This document shows positions 5,646-7,436 of a DNA stretch of 7,436 nucleotides, one piece after another. The notes under the pieces are model-generated. The model was not told the DNA's origin. It worked only from the letters and a program-made list of their open reading frames with translations, and searched no databases. Position 1 is the first letter of the stretch, and the number at the start of each line of letters is the position of its first letter. A program made the translations under genes and the position numbers. Source of the stretch: Acidobacteriota bacterium (GTDB lineage: Bacteria > Acidobacteriota > Blastocatellia > Pyrinomonadales > Pyrinomonadaceae); contig JABFSB010000472.1 of NCBI GenBank assembly GCA_013140875.1, positions 1 through 7,436 on the forward strand. Direction: 5' to 3'.

Positions 5646-5900
5646 ATGGCCTTTATCGAAGACAAACTTCCCGAGAACAGACCGGGAAAGTTCTACGTCG
5701 ACCGGCAGTGCATAGACTGCGACGTGTGCCGTGACACGGCTCCGGCGAATTTTACGCGGAACGACAACAACGGGTATTCCTATCTTTACAAACAACCCGA
5801 AAATGGGCAGGAGATCGCTCTTTGTGAAGAGGCGATGAACGCCTGTCCGGTCGAGGCGATCGGCGATGACGGAGTCGAAGTAAACTTCCAGGCCGCCTGA
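5646..5900 (+). CDS. Small ferredoxin with one [4Fe-4S] cluster
   Basis: An 84-residue cytoplasmic electron carrier starting MAFIEDKLPENRPGKFYVD. The cluster ligands are C22, C25 and C28 (CIDCDVC) plus C67 in ACPVEAIG, the split pattern of single-cluster ferredoxins. C60 (ALCEEAMNAC) is an extra cysteine whose role is unclear. The middle (NFTRNDNNGYSYLYKQPENGQE, in two parts around residues 35-55) is a short insertion typical of this subtype. The reading frame is open upstream to an ATG at 5517, but that stretch translates the inverted repeat, so I start at 5646 where ferredoxin-like sequence begins. There is no good Shine-Dalgarno sequence because the repeat ends three bases before the ATG. 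The redox partner is unknown; NadA uses a cluster but is not known to need a dedicated ferredoxin. Confidence 0.9.
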   Translation: MAFIEDKLPENRPGKFYVDRQCIDCDVCRDTAPANFTRNDNNGYSYLYKQPENGQEIALCEEAMNACPVEAIGDDGVEVNFQAA

Positions 5901-5932
5901 TGAGGGGCCGACTTGCAAAAAACTGCATTTGT

Positions 5933-5953
5933 TTTCCTTCTTCGTGGAGGAAA
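5933..5953 (+). other. Weak hairpin in the ferredoxin-to-lipoprotein-like gene gap
   Basis: TTTCCTTC (5933-5940) can pair with GGAGGAAA (5946-5953) around a TTCGT loop, eight pairs with one G:U. No T-run follows (CTTATCT), so it is a poor terminator. It lies just upstream of the ribosome site of the next gene and might affect its leader. Confidence 0.25.
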
Positions 5954-5972
5954 CTTATCTAAAAGGGGAATT

Positions 5973-7436
5973 ATGAAGAAAGTATTGTTAGCACTTGTCG
6001 TGTCGATGGCGCTGTTTGCGGGTATCGGCTACGGCCAAATTTCGTGGCTTGACCGGCCGTTGGATACGAACTGGAACACTGGCAGCGGCGTGGTCCCGAA
6101 TGCACCGAGAAACGTCGACCGCATCGAGGGCAACTGCCTCGAACAGGTCCGTCAGCCCGAAAGCATCGCCGACCGCGCCGTGACGCGGGCCGGATGGTAT
6201 TTATTCGGGCCGTCGCAAACCTACGGAATCGTGACGCTTGTTACGGCAATGGCCGATGTCGATGGCATGTGCCGGCCGAACAATTATAACGCTTTCGTTT
6301 TCGTCTCGAACCGTTTCGTCGGTACTCTTTCCCCAACCGCGAGCGTGGCTCGTTCGGACGGAGCGCTCGGCTCGGTCAATCTTTTCAGCCCCAAACGAAT
6401 AACGGCCGATTTCGCCCGCTACACGTCGAACGACGCTCTCTGCTGCCCGTCTCAAAAGAGCTTTGTCGAATACTCGATAACGGCGGGATCTCGTCCTGTC
6501 GTGAAGGTAGACGATGTCCGGACCGAGAAAGAATGCCGGGACGACGGCGGCGGTGTCGAAACCCAGGACAACGTCGTGTCCGGTACGGTCACTTACCGGC
6601 AGAGAAGCGCGTTGCCCGCGAACGCCGTCCTTGTCGTAAAGATCGTCGACGTGTCTCGGGCCGACGCTTCGGCGGTCGTCATAAACGAGCAGCGGATCGA
6701 TACGGCCGGGAAACAGGTGCCGATCGATTTCGACATCACATACGACCGCGCCAAGATTCAGGAACGGAATCGTTACGCCGTTCAGGCCGAGATACGCGAT
6801 GCCGGCGGACGGCTGCTGTTTATAACCGACACGAGCTATCCGGTCATCACACAGGGAAGTCCGCGGTCGGTCGAGATAACGCTCGTACCGGTCGGCGGCG
6901 GTACGAGCGGCGGCGGACAGCGTTCGGGCGTGGTCCGCGGAACCGTAACTTATTTGCAGCGGATCGCCTTAACCGGCAATGCCGATATTACGGTAAAGCT
7001 TGTCGATTCGGGCGATCCGAACGGAACGCCGGTTTCGGAAACGACTTTCTCTTCAGCCAACCGTCAAGTTCCGTTCCCGTTCGAGCTGCGTTATGAGCCG
7101 CGCGATATCAATCGCCAGCGTAATTACGAACTGCAGGCCGAGATCAAGGTCGACGGTAAGCTTCGTTTTAAGACAGAGAGTGGAAAATCCCTCGGCCTTC
7201 GAGGCTCAAATCAAACAGAGAACGTCGAGTTGATCGTAACCGCCGTGCGAACCGGCGCCGAACCGATCACCGGCAAAACTCTTTCGTTGTCGAAGTTCGG
7301 GACCGGTTCTCTCAAGATCGGTACTCGTGCCACACAGTTTTTGATTCGCGGCAGCGTGGCTGTCAAAACCGACGGCACGGCGGATGTCAGCGTGTCGAGC
7401 CTTGACGGAACCTCCGTCTTTAGCGGAAAGCTGACC
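5973..7436 (+). CDS. Secreted protein: LppP/LprE-like domain plus two YbaY-like domains (3' end beyond window)
   Basis: The frame is open for 488 residues to the window edge. MKKVLLALVVSMALFAGIGYG is a signal peptide without a lipobox cysteine, so export to the periplasm or beyond is expected. Residues about 74-170 resemble the LppP/LprE lipoprotein domain: GWYLFGP, FVFVSNRFVGTLSP (108-121), SDGALGSVNLF and ARYTSNDALCCPS (148-160). Residues about 201-306 and 319-424 are two tandem YbaY/YscW-like beta domains. The first has GTVTYRQRSALPANAVLVVKIVDVSRADA and QVPIDFDITYD in the family order; the second is more diverged (GTVTYLQRIALTGNADI, QVPFPFELRYE). A GGG-rich linker (307-316) joins them, and 430-488 starts a further region I do not recognise. 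The start has AAGGGGAA just upstream. Function is unknown; YbaY-like domains often occur in envelope lipoproteins, so an envelope role is inferred. Confidence 0.85.
   Translation, partial: MKKVLLALVVSMALFAGIGYGQISWLDRPLDTNWNTGSGVVPNAPRNVDRIEGNCLEQVRQPESIADRAVTRAGWYLFGPSQTYGIVTLVTAMADVDGMCRPNNYNAFVFVSNRFVGTLSPTASVARSDGALGSVNLFSPKRITADFARYTSNDALCCPSQKSFVEYSITAGSRPVVKVDDVRTEKECRDDGGGVETQDNVVSGTVTYRQRSALPANAVLVVKIVDVSRADASAVVINEQRIDTAGKQVPIDFDITYDRAKIQERNRYAVQAEIRDAGGRLLFITDTSYPVITQGSPRSVEITLVPVGGGTSGGGQRSGVVRGTVTYLQRIALTGNADITVKLVDSGDPNGTPVSETTFSSANRQVPFPFELRYEPRDINRQRNYELQAEIKVDGKLRFKTESGKSLGLRGSNQTENVELIVTAVRTGAEPITGKTLSLSKFGTGSLKIGTRATQFLIRGSVAVKTDGTADVSVSSLDGTSVFSGKLT

Noticed and set aside
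6533..7096. 187-codon plus-strand frame within the YbaY-like gene
   Set aside because: Arg-rich frame-shift shadow; the frame from 5973 is open throughout and carries domain motifs.

Overview
The window looks like a piece of a free-living, Gram-negative-type bacterial chromosome of moderate G+C. The combination of a secreted M48 peptidase with a long C-terminal extension, an LppP/LprE-like plus YbaY-like secreted protein, and intergenic palindromes suggests Acidobacteriota (perhaps Blastocatellia). That placement is an impression from gene style, not a demonstrated assignment. There is no phage, transposase, CRISPR or RNA gene that I can support.

Layout. Positions 1-1086 (minus strand) hold an exported M48 zinc metalloprotease that runs off the left edge. 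Positions 1217-1429 (minus) hold a 70-residue unrecognised protein. A divergent regulatory region (1430-1608) follows, with three exact 8-bp repeats at 11-bp spacing that resemble a Pho box. Positions 1609-4144 (plus) carry a phosphate module: a PhoU-family protein, a DUF47 (PhoU-like) protein and a PiT-family phosphate permease. Then come nadA (quinolinate synthase, 4306-5418), a small one-cluster ferredoxin (5646-5900), and from 5973 to the right edge a secreted protein with an LppP/LprE-like domain followed by two YbaY-like domains.

How the genes fit together. The phosphate genes form a low-affinity uptake unit: Pit moves phosphate, and the DUF47 and PhoU proteins are its likely accessory or regulatory partners. 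The Pho-box-like repeats upstream suggest phosphate-responsive control, but they could serve the divergent 70-residue gene instead. nadA has its own promoter and makes quinolinate for NAD; the ferredoxin may carry electrons or be unrelated to it. The flanking peptidase and YbaY-like proteins are envelope functions with no evident link to the rest.

The most unusual feature is the intergenic DNA. Three different inverted-repeat elements fill the DUF47-pit, pit-nadA and nadA-ferredoxin junctions. Two end 3 nt before a start codon and the third begins 1 nt after a stop codon, so pit and the ferredoxin lack a recognisable Shine-Dalgarno sequence. I see no clearly new multi-gene system; the best leads are these elements, the Pho-box-like array and the architecture of the last protein.
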